A stretch of DNA of 64,000 bases from positions 49,574 to 113,573 of the forward strand of contig CAVZCK010000030.1 in NCBI GenBank assembly GCA_963773735.1. Direction: 5' to 3'. Shown here piece by piece: positions 49,706 to 58,612 of this stretch. The position numbers and the translations under genes are program-made. The notes below the pieces were generated by a model, which saw only the letters and a list, made by a program, of their open reading frames with translations, made no database searches and was not told the origin of the DNA. Each line of letters begins with the position of its first letter. Position 1 is the stretch's first letter. The stretch is from CAVZCK01 sp963773735. GTDB lineage: Bacteria; Pseudomonadota; Alphaproteobacteria; Rhizobiales; Rhodomicrobiaceae.

Positions 49706-49931
49706 GCAGCCGTGCCAGAAGCGCACCGGCAACGATCACGATCAGCGCAATGCCGAGCCAGCAGATCGTGCCGGTGCGGTTGAATGTGGCATAGAGCGTG
49801 GCGGCGAGCACCCCCGGTGTTCTGACACCGCTCTTCGAGCTGACACGGGCGGAGATTCGCGTTGCCCTCTGCGCTTGGCCGCGGGGACGGGATCGCCCGG
49901 GTCGCCGCGCAACTTGGACTTTCCGAGAATC

Positions 49932-51366
49932 TTACTGGGTCAGGCGAAGCTGGCTCAGTCCCGAGGCGATGCTCTCAAACGCAGATTGAAGGGCGGTCGC
50001 GGTCGGCGACTCGAAGAATTTGCCGGCATCCGTGGCGCAATTCTGCATCAAAGCGATAGCACTGGACGGTGCGCTGAACGTAATCGTGTAGACCAAAATA
50101 TCCTTAGTCGTCGGGTCCCCGTCCAGATCGGCTTTGACATTGTTGCATACCGTTGTGGTCCGTGCGTCGAGTGACTGCCTTTGAGTTGGAACCCAGCTGC
50201 GGATTGCCAGTGGTTGTGCCATAGGACGAGAAGGTGCCGGCGTTGTTGTCGCCGTCGGTGAGCAGGATGATGGCCTTGATCGTGTCCTTCTGAGTATAGG
50301 CCACGCCCTCGGTGAAAGGCACTCCGGGCGAGATCACGCGCCAGCCCCAGGCAAGGGCTTCGGGAATGTTCGTGTTGCCGTTCGCCACCATGCCGTTGAT
50401 GGCCGCGGTAATCGTCGCCTTGGTATCGGTCAGAGGCTGAATCGGCGACACCCCGCATCCGTCATTATTCAAGCTGGTCGGGCCCTGGTTCACATAGGAC
50501 GTTTTATTCGCCCCCAAATAAGGCACGAAATACGCTGAAAACAGTGTCGCTGGGTTGGTCGAGTCAGGCGGTGTGTCGGTCGTGTCCAGATTGTCGACGC
50601 CGGCATTGTAGCGCGACCGAACGCAGCCGCGCCAATTGGCGGCGATTCCGCCATTCATGGTCGCGAGAACGGTGAAGGTGCTTTCGCCCGCGGCGAGATT
50701 GTTGAAAACCTGGGCGTTGAGCGGCGCCGGGTGGCCGTTATCCAGCCATGTGGTCGTGGAGGCGACATTCACATTGACGCCGGCGACGAACGGGACAAGC
50801 CCGATCTTGATGTGGTCGGAGACGGCGTCGGTGCCGAACAGGATGTCAACCAGCGTGTTGGCGGCGGCCTTAAGCGCGGTCAGCTTGGCGCCGGCCATCG
50901 AGCCGCTATTATCCAGGACCATCACGACTTCGAGATTGTTGTCTTTTCGCATGACCGAGGAGTTGACGACGACCGTCAGCTTGTCGACGCCGCCAAGCTT
51001 CATGAAGGTGGTCGGGACTTCCGCAGTTGCGGAAATGTCGATCTCTTGGTTCGACTCCGGCCCCGTGCGCGTGACCGTGAAGCCTTTCAGGTCGCCGATC
51101 CCCGTCTCGGGATAGAAGGCCCGGATAAAGGCCTCGGCTTTGTCGTTCAGTTCCGTATCTGTCAGAGTGGGCAGCTTGGCGATTGCCAGGGCAGCGGCGT
51201 CGATCGCGCCGGCCAATTGTCTTTTCACAATCAGCGTTTGACCAAAGTCGATGCCGACCGCGATGATAAGCAGGAGCGGCACGATAAGAAGAAGAAACAG
51301 GATGAGAACGACGCCTTTTTCTTCCCGATGGAAGCGCCGCACAATCCGGGAAACTGCGCCTGACAT
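49932..51366 (-). CDS. TadG-type pilus assembly protein with VWA domain, frameshifted
   Basis: The N-terminal hydrophobic helix with FHREEKGVVLILFLLLIVP marks a TadG/TadE-like prepilin-type protein. A VWA domain follows with VVMVLDNSGSMAGAKLTALK (MIDAS DNSGS near 150) and IILLTDGDNNAGT near 380. The frame changes near 50165, and the last part (NVKADLDGDPTTKDILVYTI, then FESIASGLSQLRL) completes the protein to about 477 residues. Tad proteins act in tight-adherence pili. It is divergent from two TadE-like genes, and no tadABC genes are in the window. Confidence 0.88.
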
Positions 51367-51576
51367 GTCGCCCCCCAAGCGATGATCTCCGCCGGCCAAC
51401 TCGACGACCAGCTTTTTACATACAGCAATCTGAATGCATTTCCAACTCGCCTGAAAGGGGGGTGCCCTGGCACGCCGCGCCGAAGGCAGCTTGGCAGGAT
51501 TGCATCTGAGCGCCGTTCCCGCTATGACAAAAGCCTAGACGGGCGCAACAGCGTGTTTTGAGTTGGAAGTCTGCCG

Positions 51577-52140
51577 ATGGACGCCATGGGGGTTCCATCA
51601 AACTCGGCGATCGGGAAGACCAAGCGGCGGCTCGGCCTTTTTTCCCGCAATCGGGCGCGCGGCGAGCGCGGCGCTACGATGGTCGAATTTGCGATCGTCG
51701 CCGTTCCGTTTTTCCTGCTGATTTTCGGCACGATGGAGGTTGGCTTCATCTTCTGGGGCACGTATGAGCTCGAGAATGCGACCGAGGACGCAGCGCGGCA
51801 AATCAGGACAGGCCATAATCTGGATGCCAATGGATTTAAGGATCTGGTCTGCGGCCATGTTGCTCTGCTCTCGCAATGCGCGACCAAGCTTAGGCTCGAT
51901 GTGCGCAGCTTCACCAGTTTCAGTCAGATCCAGTCCAATCAGCCATCGCCGCTCGATGCGAACGGGAATCTTCAGGATAACTTCACTTGGAATCCCGGCG
52001 GGCCAAACTCGATCGTATTGGTGAGCACATTTTATGAGTGGCCGCTCCTCACTGTTCTGACGAGCTCGGTCTTGTCGAACATGACGGACGGCAATCGATT
52101 GCTCGGGGCGGCGGCGGCCTTCAAGAACGAATCCTGGTAG
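51577..52140 (+). CDS. TadE-family pilus assembly protein
   Basis: The 187-residue protein has a short charged N terminus, then RGATMVEFAIVAVPFFLLIF and GTMEVGFIFWGTYELENATE, the TadE signature helix and Glu. The C-terminal part is a periplasmic domain with Cys in VCGHVALLSQCATKL. TadE is a pseudopilin-like minor component of tight-adherence pili. It is divergent from the TadG-like gene and is followed 25 nt later by a second TadE-like gene. Confidence 0.9.
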   Translation: MDAMGVPSNSAIGKTKRRLGLFSRNRARGERGATMVEFAIVAVPFFLLIFGTMEVGFIFWGTYELENATEDAARQIRTGHNLDANGFKDLVCGHVALLSQCATKLRLDVRSFTSFSQIQSNQPSPLDANGNLQDNFTWNPGGPNSIVLVSTFYEWPLLTVLTSSVLSNMTDGNRLLGAAAAFKNESW

Positions 52141-52165
52141 AGCGGCGTTCGGCAGGAGGGCGTGA

Positions 52166-52720
52166 ATGCCGAAATCTTCGAATCTCGAGCATACGCGATG
52201 TCTGACGTGCCATCGGTTGGCCAACACCGACCGCGGCGTCATTTTGATCGAATTCGCGCTCGTCCTACCGGTCCTGCTTGTCATCTTTATTGGCCTCGTC
52301 GAATTCAGCGAGGCCTTCACGATCGCACGCAAACTCTCAACATCCGCGACCACCGTCTCCGATCTGGTTTCTCAGCAGCCCTCCGTCACCTCCGCCGATC
52401 TCGACGACATCAACCTCGTCGCGAATGAGATCATGCGGCCCTACAGCTCGACACCCCTCAGCCTCGTGATCGTCAGCGTCGCCGCCGACCAAGATAACGC
52501 GACGACCGTTGCTTGGAGCTATCCTTCCAGCGCTTATGCCGTCGGCGCGGCTTACGCCCTGCCACAGGCGGGCCTGACCGAGCCGAATTCGAGCATCATC
52601 GTTGTCGAAGCCACCTATAATTTCACGCCGACCGTCGGCCATTTTCTCGGCAGTTTTCCGATTACGCAGCGCGCTTTCTTCAAGCCGCGCTTCAGCGCCA
52701 ACGTCGCCAAGGCGAATTAA
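52166..52720 (+). CDS. Second TadE-like pilus assembly protein
   Basis: The 184-residue protein has DRGVILIEFALVLPVLLVIF and IGLVEFSEAFTIARKL, the same helix-Glu arrangement as TadE, with SATTVSDLVSQQPSVTSADL after it. It is co-directional with the first TadE-like gene and shares its promoter. Two TadE-type genes divergent from a VWA TadG-type gene are the usual composition in Hyphomicrobiales Tad loci. Confidence 0.88.
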   Translation: MPKSSNLEHTRCLTCHRLANTDRGVILIEFALVLPVLLVIFIGLVEFSEAFTIARKLSTSATTVSDLVSQQPSVTSADLDDINLVANEIMRPYSSTPLSLVIVSVAADQDNATTVAWSYPSSAYAVGAAYALPQAGLTEPNSSIIVVEATYNFTPTVGHFLGSFPITQRAFFKPRFSANVAKAN

Positions 52721-52747
52721 CGCACGTTAGTGACCGCCCGGCCCGGC

Positions 52748-53524
52748 TCATGTCTGCGTCGCCGCGCGCATGGTCTTGATCAGCGCGGCTTTTTCCTCAA
52801 AGCCGATGCCGGGGGCGTCGGGCAGGCGGACGTAACTGTTCTCCACCCGGATGTCGTCGGCAAAGCCGTCGAAGGGCGCAAACACACCGGGATAGCTTTC
52901 ATTGCCGCCAAGATGCAGACCGGCAGCGATGTTGAGCGACATTTGATGGCCGCCATGGGGAATGCAGTTGCGCGGCGAGAAGCCGTAGTCCGGCAGCAGC
53001 GAGAGCGTGCGCAAATACTCGACAAGGCCGTAAGACAGCGCGCAGTCGAATTGCAGCCAGTCGCGATCCGGCCGCATTCGGCCATAGCGCAGCAGGTTGC
53101 GGGCATCCTGATGCGAGAACAGATTCTCGCCGGTCGCCATGGGCCTGTCGTAGTGCCGGGCGAGCTCGGCCTGCAGCGCATAGTCGAGCGGGTCGCCGGC
53201 TTCCTCATACCAGAACAGATCATAGGGCGCCAAAGCCTCGGCATAGGCAATGGCCGTCTCAAGATCGAAGCGGCCATTGGCATCCACGGCGAGCGTCCGG
53301 CCCGCTCCGGTGACGGCGATCACGGCCTCGATGCGGCGCAGATCCTCGCTCGCGCCGTAGCGGCCGTTTGAATTGAAGCCGTAGCCGACGACCGGCTTGC
53401 CGTCGCGGATCACGTCGGTCACGACAGCGACTATGCTCGCCGTCATTTTGCTGAAATCGATATAGGCGTTCCGAATGTCCGAAGCGATCGGAACTACGGC
53501 GTCGCGGATTTCGACGATCTTCAT
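52748..53524 (-). CDS. D-tartrate dehydratase-like enolase-superfamily protein with internal deletion
   Basis: The protein of about 258 residues closely matches D-tartrate dehydratase (TarD)-type enzymes as I recall them, but the family is about 390 residues long. The N-terminal MKIVEIRDAVVPIASDIRNA and GYGFNSNGRYG join directly to SEDLRRIEAVIAV. The missing part of about 130 residues includes the K-x-K catalytic motif. The later metal ligands (LAVDANGRFD, WYEEAGDPLD, ATGENLFSH) and the base in CIPHGGHQMSLNIAAG remain. As written it cannot be active. The deletion keeps the frame. It could be real or an assembly loss. Confidence 0.85.
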   Translation of the reverse strand: MKIVEIRDAVVPIASDIRNAYIDFSKMTASIVAVVTDVIRDGKPVVGYGFNSNGRYGASEDLRRIEAVIAVTGAGRTLAVDANGRFDLETAIAYAEALAPYDLFWYEEAGDPLDYALQAELARHYDRPMATGENLFSHQDARNLLRYGRMRPDRDWLQFDCALSYGLVEYLRTLSLLPDYGFSPRNCIPHGGHQMSLNIAAGLHLGGNESYPGVFAPFDGFADDIRVENSYVRLPDAPGIGFEEKAALIKTMRAATQT

Positions 53525-53845
53525 AGGCAGGCGATCCCTTCGGCTGTCGAAGCGGCGCACGGCCACAGGCGAGGCCCGGCGCAATGCGCTTGCGCGATTA
53601 TGGAATCAAGGGCTCATGCTCCGCAAATCATGGATGGCGCGGCCGCTTTCCGGCTATCGTCCCGGTGGATGGCGTTGCTTTCGTTCATCCGCCGTTGCAT
53701 ATGCATTTGAAAGAATTGCGTAATGGCCGCGATTTGGCCTCGGGTTATAGAGCATGCTAAGAGAGTTGCTGGTGCAGGTCTCGACCTTTTTGGCAAGACC
53801 GATGGCACCGGCGCGATAGTTTTGACCCGAAGTTTGCGCGAGCGG

Positions 53846-54592
53846 ATGATGCGGCTGACAGTCCTTGGTTCAGGTGATGCGTTCAGTTCGGGCGGACGTC
53901 TGCCGAGCTGTTACATCCTCGATCATGGCGATAGGCGGGTCCTCGTCGATTGCAGCCCGGCGGTCTTGCCCGCATTGAAGCGGGCCGGGATTTCCCCGAA
54001 CAGCTTCTCGCACATCTTCGTCAGCCATTTGCATGGCGACCACATTGGCGGCCTGCCGTTTCTGCTGCTCGATGCGATCTTTCCAAGCCAGCGCCTGGAG
54101 CCCCTGATCCTGGTCGGTCCGCCAGGCTTGGAGGCGCGTTTCCGGCTCGCCTGCGAAGTGCTGTACCCGAGGTCGCTGGCGATTGAGCGCCGTTTCGATC
54201 TCGATTTCATCGAACTTGACCGCGAAATCAGCCGGGACTTCGACGGACTGCGGGTCACGCCATTCGAGGTCGATCATTATTCCGGTTCGCCGTCCTATGC
54301 CCTGCGTTTCGAGACGGATGGAAAAGTCTTTGCTTTTTCCGGCGACGCGGGATGGTCTGACAATGTTGTTCGCGCCGGCAAGGGCGCCGACCTTTACCTG
54401 ATCGAATGCTACCAATATGACTTCCGGCTCTCGATGCACCTCGATTATCTGACTATCGCACAGCATTTCGACGCGATCGGCGCGGGAAAACTCGTTCTCA
54501 CCCACATGAGCGAAGCCATGCTTGCCCGGGATGACGATGTCGACAAGACGCGCTGCATTCTCGCCGATGACGGCATGGTCATCGATTTCTGA
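53846..54592 (+). CDS. MBL-fold metallo-hydrolase (RNase Z-like)
   Basis: This protein of about 248 residues has the metallo-beta-lactamase fold. LTVLGSGDAFSSGGRLPSCY is the N-terminal strand, FVSHLHGDHIGGLPFLL is the HxHxDH zinc motif, and VFAFSGDAGW and LVLTHMSEAML carry later ligands. It resembles the arylsulfatase/RNase Z-like branch. ATGs at 53846 and 53849 are both possible starts; the longer frame from 53723 is not conserved. It ends 3 nt before the uracil-DNA-glycosylase-like gene. Confidence 0.87.
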   Translation: MMRLTVLGSGDAFSSGGRLPSCYILDHGDRRVLVDCSPAVLPALKRAGISPNSFSHIFVSHLHGDHIGGLPFLLLDAIFPSQRLEPLILVGPPGLEARFRLACEVLYPRSLAIERRFDLDFIELDREISRDFDGLRVTPFEVDHYSGSPSYALRFETDGKVFAFSGDAGWSDNVVRAGKGADLYLIECYQYDFRLSMHLDYLTIAQHFDAIGAGKLVLTHMSEAMLARDDDVDKTRCILADDGMVIDF

Positions 54593-54595
54593 GCG

Positions 54596-55261
54596 ATGAG
54601 CGCGGTTGACGATAGTTTGCTGAGCGAGCGCCTTGCCGCTCTGGTCCGCGACATTCGCGGCTGCCGCATTTGCCGCGATGCACCGCGCGGGACGCCCCTG
54701 CCGCATGAGCCACGCCCCGTCTTCCGCGTCAGCGAAACCGCCCGGATCTGCATTTGCAGCCAGGCTCCGGGGACACGCGTCCACGCATCGGGAACGCCTT
54801 TCACCGATCCGTCGGGTGACCGGCTGCGCGCCTGGATGGGGGTAACGCCGGAGGACTTCTACGATACAAGGCGAATCGCGATCGTGCCGATGGGCTTCTG
54901 TTTTCCGGGACTGAATGAAAAGGGCGGCGATCTGCCGCCGCGGGCCGAATGCGCTCCGGCCTGGCACCGGCTGCTCTTCGCCGCTCTCCCGCAATTCGAG
55001 CTCATTCTGCTCGTCGGCTACTATTCGCAGCGCTGGCATCTGGGCGATCGGGCGAATCCGAGCTTGACGGAGACGGTTGCGAATTGGCGCGACTATGCGC
55101 AGGGCGCGGGGACACCCCGATATATGCCGATGCCTCATCCCTCCTGGCGGAACAATGGCTGGCTCAGGCAAAATCCTTGGTTCGATGCCGAGTTGCTGCC
55201 CTTCCTGCGCGGCGAGGTGAGGCGGCTTATGGCATTTCGATCGCTCGGCGGTGCCGCATGA
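54596..55261 (+). CDS. Uracil-DNA glycosylase superfamily protein
   Basis: The 221-residue protein contains RDIRGCRICRDAPRGTPLPH near the N terminus, CICSQAPGTRVHASGTPFTD near 53 and MPMPHPSWRNNGWLRQNPWF near the C terminus, the family IV/V-like UDG pattern. The two N-terminal Cys could bind an Fe-S cluster, but the usual four-Cys set is not complete by eye. Activity on uracil is therefore not certain; several such proteins lack it. It is coupled to the MBL-fold gene with a 3-nt gap. Confidence 0.85.
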   Translation: MSAVDDSLLSERLAALVRDIRGCRICRDAPRGTPLPHEPRPVFRVSETARICICSQAPGTRVHASGTPFTDPSGDRLRAWMGVTPEDFYDTRRIAIVPMGFCFPGLNEKGGDLPPRAECAPAWHRLLFAALPQFELILLVGYYSQRWHLGDRANPSLTETVANWRDYAQGAGTPRYMPMPHPSWRNNGWLRQNPWFDAELLPFLRGEVRRLMAFRSLGGAA

Positions 55262-55384
55262 CCCTCGCACGGCGCTGACTTGGGATTTAGAAAATAAATC
55301 TCTAACGACTAGAATTTCAGCCTGATGGCCGTTAGAATACGGGGAAAAGCCGGCTCACGTGCAAATTTTTTCTAAAGGATGAAA

Positions 55385-55873
55385 ATGCTCGATGCCATCG
55401 ACCTGAAAATTCTCAGCATCCTACAGCGCGATTGCACCATTGCAGTTTCGGACATCGGCAAGGAGGTCGGGCTTTCGACGACACCGTGCTGGCGGCGGAT
55501 TCAAAAGCTCGAACAGGAAGGCATTATCGACGCGCGGGTGGCGCTACTCAACGCCAAAAAGGTGAATTCCGGCGTGACCGTCTTCGTCGCCATCACCACG
55601 AGTGAGCATACCATCGAATGGCTCGAAAAATTCCACGCCGTGCTACGAGAATTCCCGGAGGTCGTCGAGGCCTATCGCATGAGCGGGCAGGTTGATTATC
55701 TCCTTCGCGTTGCGGTGCCCGACATCGAAAGTTATGACCGCTTTTACAAGCAGCTCATCGAGCGCATCGCTTTGACCGATGTCAGCTCGAGCTTTGCAAT
55801 GGAGCAGATCAAATATACGACGGCACTGCCGCTCCACTTTGCAGGGAAACGGCTCAACGAGGCTCGAGCATGA
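55385..55873 (+). CDS. Lrp/AsnC-family regulator
   Basis: This protein of about 162 residues has an N-terminal helix-turn-helix (AIDLKILSILQRDCTIAVSD, then GLSTTPCWRRIQKLEQEGII) and the C-terminal RAM domain (VFVAITTSEHTIEWLEKF, then GQVDYLLRVAVPDIESYDRF). It should bind DNA as a dimer or octamer in response to an amino acid. The start at 55385 has AAAGGATG upstream; an in-frame ATG at 55379 is less well placed. The target is unknown. Confidence 0.9.
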   Translation: MLDAIDLKILSILQRDCTIAVSDIGKEVGLSTTPCWRRIQKLEQEGIIDARVALLNAKKVNSGVTVFVAITTSEHTIEWLEKFHAVLREFPEVVEAYRMSGQVDYLLRVAVPDIESYDRFYKQLIERIALTDVSSSFAMEQIKYTTALPLHFAGKRLNEARA

Positions 55874-55906
55874 TCCGCAAATGCATGTCCCCGTGAAAAC
55901 GGGGAT
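55866..55906 (-). repeat. Dispersed palindromic repeat, copy 2
   Basis: On the minus strand the unit begins ATCCCCGTTTTCACGGGGA, continues ACATGC-like and TTTGCGGAT, and ends CATGCTC. It matches the plus-strand copy at 42741-42780 except for a few changes. It overlaps the last codons of the Lrp gene, so the repeat has reached the coding end. The hairpin CCCCG/CGGGG is inside. Confidence 0.75.
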
Positions 55907-55947
55907 GGACGCCGATTTTACGAAAAGATCATGTGAAAACCAACGGA

Positions 55948-55987
55948 TAGAGCCCCGTTCCGATTTTATCGGAACGGAAAGGCTCTA
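55948..55987. terminator. Bidirectional hairpin between the Lrp and CHAD genes
   Basis: Outer arms TAGAGCC and GGCTCTA and inner arms GTTCCGAT and ATCGGAAC enclose TTT. It lies between two convergent genes and overlaps the stop of the CHAD gene. It should stop transcription from both sides. Confidence 0.6.
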
Positions 55988-56941
55988 TCGGTTCAAAGCA
56001 ATGACGTTACTCGGCTCTGGCTCATCCTCGCTCCCCTCGCCGAGTCGAGGTGCTGTCCTCCAATAGGCTCTGAGCCGCGCTGCGAGAGAGGACGGCTTCT
56101 CGGCCAGAAGCCGCTCGCCCATGTCGCGGGCGCGCGTTCGCAGCTCCGCCTGGCGCCGGCGGCAGAGGTCGAGATAGGCATCGACGTCCGCCTGGTCTCC
56201 GAGGCTTTTGGCGTGCTCTGCGACGAAGGCGGCCAGCACCGCAATGTCATGATCCTCGCCCAAGGCTTCGGCAAGATCGCGTGCGAGCGCTATCTGCGGC
56301 CGGATTGCCTTCGGCCAGCTCGGCGCGATGAGCAGCAATTGCCGCCAATGGCGCTGAACATATTTGCGCCACTCATGAAAGGCCTCGTCGGTTTGACTGT
56401 CATAGGCGTGCTGGAAGGCTCGCCGCGCTTTGCCGTAATCGCGCTTCAAGGTCGCCGTGACGGTGTCGATGCTGTCCTTGTCGCCGTCCAGATGGAGGCT
56501 CGAAACGTCCCTGCGAGCCTGGCCGAGCAGTTTTTGTGTCCGGGCGAGCGATGCGCTGTCGAAATGCTTCTCCGCCGCCTTGCGCTTCGCTTCGAGGTCG
56601 GACATCAGCGCGGCGGCCACGGGGCCTTTTCCGACGACGGGATCATCGGCCGCGAGCTTTTCGACGGTTGCGGGCATCGTCTGAATATCGCGGACGCTGG
56701 AAAGCGACCGGGCAATCAGCTTGAGTCGTGCTTCTCTGCGGCGAAAATCGCTCTTGGCCATTGCCGGCTTGATGAGGTTCAGAAGTGCCCTGAGCCGTTT
56801 TAGCGCCTTGCGCGTTTCATGGATCGCATTGCCATTCTTGGAACGGGCCGAAAACTTCGGCAGCACGCGGTCGATTTGCTCCGCACCGATCTGTCGGACG
56901 CTGTGGCCGATCGGCTGTCCCGGAACGAGGCGAAATGCCAT
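55985..56941 (-). CDS. CHAD-domain protein
   Basis: The 318-residue protein is a CHAD-domain protein, a helical bundle with conserved basic residues that bind polyphosphate. AIHETRKALKRLRALLNLI near residue 40 is the first CHAD signature, with KLIARSLSSVRDIQ near 75. FHEWRKYVQRHWRQLLLI near 190 and ALGEDHDIAVLAAF near 225 are the second half. No CYTH domain is fused. Association with polyphosphate granules is a family property, not shown here. Confidence 0.92.
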   Translation of the reverse strand: MAFRLVPGQPIGHSVRQIGAEQIDRVLPKFSARSKNGNAIHETRKALKRLRALLNLIKPAMAKSDFRRREARLKLIARSLSSVRDIQTMPATVEKLAADDPVVGKGPVAAALMSDLEAKRKAAEKHFDSASLARTQKLLGQARRDVSSLHLDGDKDSIDTVTATLKRDYGKARRAFQHAYDSQTDEAFHEWRKYVQRHWRQLLLIAPSWPKAIRPQIALARDLAEALGEDHDIAVLAAFVAEHAKSLGDQADVDAYLDLCRRRQAELRTRARDMGERLLAEKPSSLAARLRAYWRTAPRLGEGSEDEPEPSNVIALNR

Positions 56942-57043
56942 GATTTATGACAACTTTGGCTGGGATTGATAGTCTTGCGATAATAATCTAGATCTGGCGT
57001 TGGTGCCACTGGAGGCAGCAAAATAAGGTGTCGCCGTGGCGAT

Positions 57044-57631
57044 TCAGCACACAGATAACCACTCCTGAACGCGGTTTTCCGGATCGGGACTGGCGACGAC
57101 GTCGGTCACCACCGCGATGCTGTCGGCGCCGGCTGCAAAGACCGCCGGTGCGCGCTCGACGGTGATGCCGCCGATGGCGACAAGCGGGCAATCGATGAGC
57201 CGCTTCCATTCGCCGATGCGGGCGAGCCCTTGCGGCGGATATTTCATGGCCTTGAGTTTGGTTTCATAAATCGGGCCGAGCGCCACATAATCCGGCCGGG
57301 CATCGAGTGCAATGCGCAGTTCTTCCGGCGTGTGGGTGGAGATGCCGAGCTTGATGCCAGCTTTTCGGATTGCGCCAAGGTCCGCTTCGGAAAGATCCTC
57401 CTGGCCGAGATGAACGAAATCGACGCCGAGCTCGATGGCCTTGCGCCAATAGTCGTTGATGATGAGCTGACAGCCATGGCGGGCGCAGATGCCGAGTGCG
57501 GAGGAGATTTCGCGCGAAATGATCGTGGCATCGGCGTCTTTCACGCGGAGCTGGAGCGTCTTGACGCCGAGGGGGACGATGCGCGCGGCCCAGACGGCGT
57601 CCGGCACGATCGGGTAGAACCTATGAAGCAT
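57044..57631 (-). CDS. thiE: Thiamine-phosphate synthase-like protein ThiE
   Basis: ThiE joins the thiazole and pyrimidine phosphates to thiamine phosphate. The protein of about 195 residues has LGVKTLQLRVKDADATII, CQLIINDYWRKAIELGVDFV, HLGQEDL, GISTHTPEELRIALDA and YVALGPIYETKLKAM, and it ends with IGGITVERAPAVFAAGADSIAVV. Its start overlaps the thiG end by 11 nt. It is the last gene of the thiO-thiS-thiG-thiE operon. Confidence 0.92.
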   Translation of the reverse strand: MLHRFYPIVPDAVWAARIVPLGVKTLQLRVKDADATIISREISSALGICARHGCQLIINDYWRKAIELGVDFVHLGQEDLSEADLGAIRKAGIKLGISTHTPEELRIALDARPDYVALGPIYETKLKAMKYPPQGLARIGEWKRLIDCPLVAIGGITVERAPAVFAAGADSIAVVTDVVASPDPENRVQEWLSVC

Positions 57632-58409
57632 CGCCGAGCCCGAAGAACGGTGTCCCCGCGACCGGCGTAGAAGGGACCGCCATGTCGCGGCGCGGCATCA
57701 GTCCGGCTTCGAAGCCGAGGCGGCCGGCGTGGATCGCTTCGGCAAAGGCAATGGCCATTGCCGGCGGATCGCTGGCCTTGGCAACGGCCGTGTTCAGCAA
57801 GATCGCGTCATAGCCCATTTCCATGGCGGCTGCCGCATGAGACGGCGCGCCGATCCCGGCATCGACAACCAGCGGCAGATTCGGGAAATAGGCGCGCAGC
57901 GTCTTGAGGCCGGTCGGATTCATGAGACCCTGGCCGGAGCCGATCGGCGAGCCCCAGGGCATCAGCACTTCGCATCCGGCGTTCAGCAGCTTTTCCGCGG
58001 CGCTCAGATCCTCGGTCGTATATGGGAAAACCTTAAAGCCTTCGCGCGCGAGGGCGGCCGCCGCTTCGACGAGCCCGAACAAATCCGGCTGCAGCGTGTC
58101 ATCATTAGCGATGACTTCGAGCTTTATCCAGGGCGTGTCGAACAGCTCCCGTGCCATCATCGCCGTGGTGATCGCCTCCTTCGCCGTTCGACAGCCGGCG
58201 GTGTTGGGCAGGACTCGAACATCGAGCGATTGAACAAGCGTCCAGAATTGCTGTCCGGCGCGCTCCCGCGCACCCTCGCGGCGCAAAGAGACTGTCACGA
58301 TCTCAGCGCCTGCCGCCTCGACGGACCGCTTGAACATCTCCGGTGATGGATAGAGCGCGCTTCCGAGAATGAGCCGGGACGTAAACTCTTCGCCGTAAAA
58401 TTCGACCAT
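57621..58409 (-). CDS. thiG: Thiazole synthase ThiG
   Basis: ThiG makes the thiazole phosphate from deoxyxylulose phosphate, ThiS-thiocarboxylate and dehydroglycine. The 262-residue protein has FTSRLILGSALYPSPEMFKR and NTAGCRTAKEAI. It also has the Schiff-base Lys in WIKLEVIANDDTLQPD and MPWGSPIGSGQGLMNP and VVDAGIGAPSHAAAAMEMG. It lies 5 nt after thiS and overlaps thiE. The frame is intact. Confidence 0.95.
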   Translation of the reverse strand: MVEFYGEEFTSRLILGSALYPSPEMFKRSVEAAGAEIVTVSLRREGARERAGQQFWTLVQSLDVRVLPNTAGCRTAKEAITTAMMARELFDTPWIKLEVIANDDTLQPDLFGLVEAAAALAREGFKVFPYTTEDLSAAEKLLNAGCEVLMPWGSPIGSGQGLMNPTGLKTLRAYFPNLPLVVDAGIGAPSHAAAAMEMGYDAILLNTAVAKASDPPAMAIAFAEAIHAGRLGFEAGLMPRRDMAVPSTPVAGTPFFGLGDAS

Positions 58410-58414
58410 GGCTA

Positions 58415-58612
58415 TCAGCCCCCCTGCCTTGGGGCGACGATCTCGACGCGGTCATCGGCGCTGATCGGCGTGCCGGCGCGGCGTACCGCCGGAATGAATT
58501 CGCCGTTGAGGGCGGTGGCGACTTTGATCTCGCCATAGCCTAGCCTTGCGCAAAGCTCGGCAAGGGTCTCAGCTCCCGTCTCCTGCGCTTCGCCGTTCAC
58601 TGTGATTCTCAA
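58415..58612 (-). CDS. thiS: Sulfur-carrier protein ThiS
   Basis: ThiS is the ubiquitin-like sulfur carrier of thiazole synthesis. The protein of about 65 residues has LRITVNGEAQETGAETLAEL and ATALNGEFIPAVRR, with the C-terminal Gly-Gly that is thiocarboxylated (PRQGG). A TTG at 58612 gives the normal start; an ATG at 58639 would add nine residues. It overlaps the thiO end by 44 nt. ThiF, needed for activation, is not in the window. Confidence 0.9.
   Translation of the reverse strand: MRITVNGEAQETGAETLAELCARLGYGEIKVATALNGEFIPAVRRAGTPISADDRVEIVAPRQGG

Noticed and set aside
49706..49931. A small minus-strand membrane protein between dodecin and tadG
   Set aside because: A hydrophobic segment (ICWLGIALIVIVAGALLARL) is present near 49700-49790, but no clear start or ribosome-binding site could be found. 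It remains only a weak possibility.
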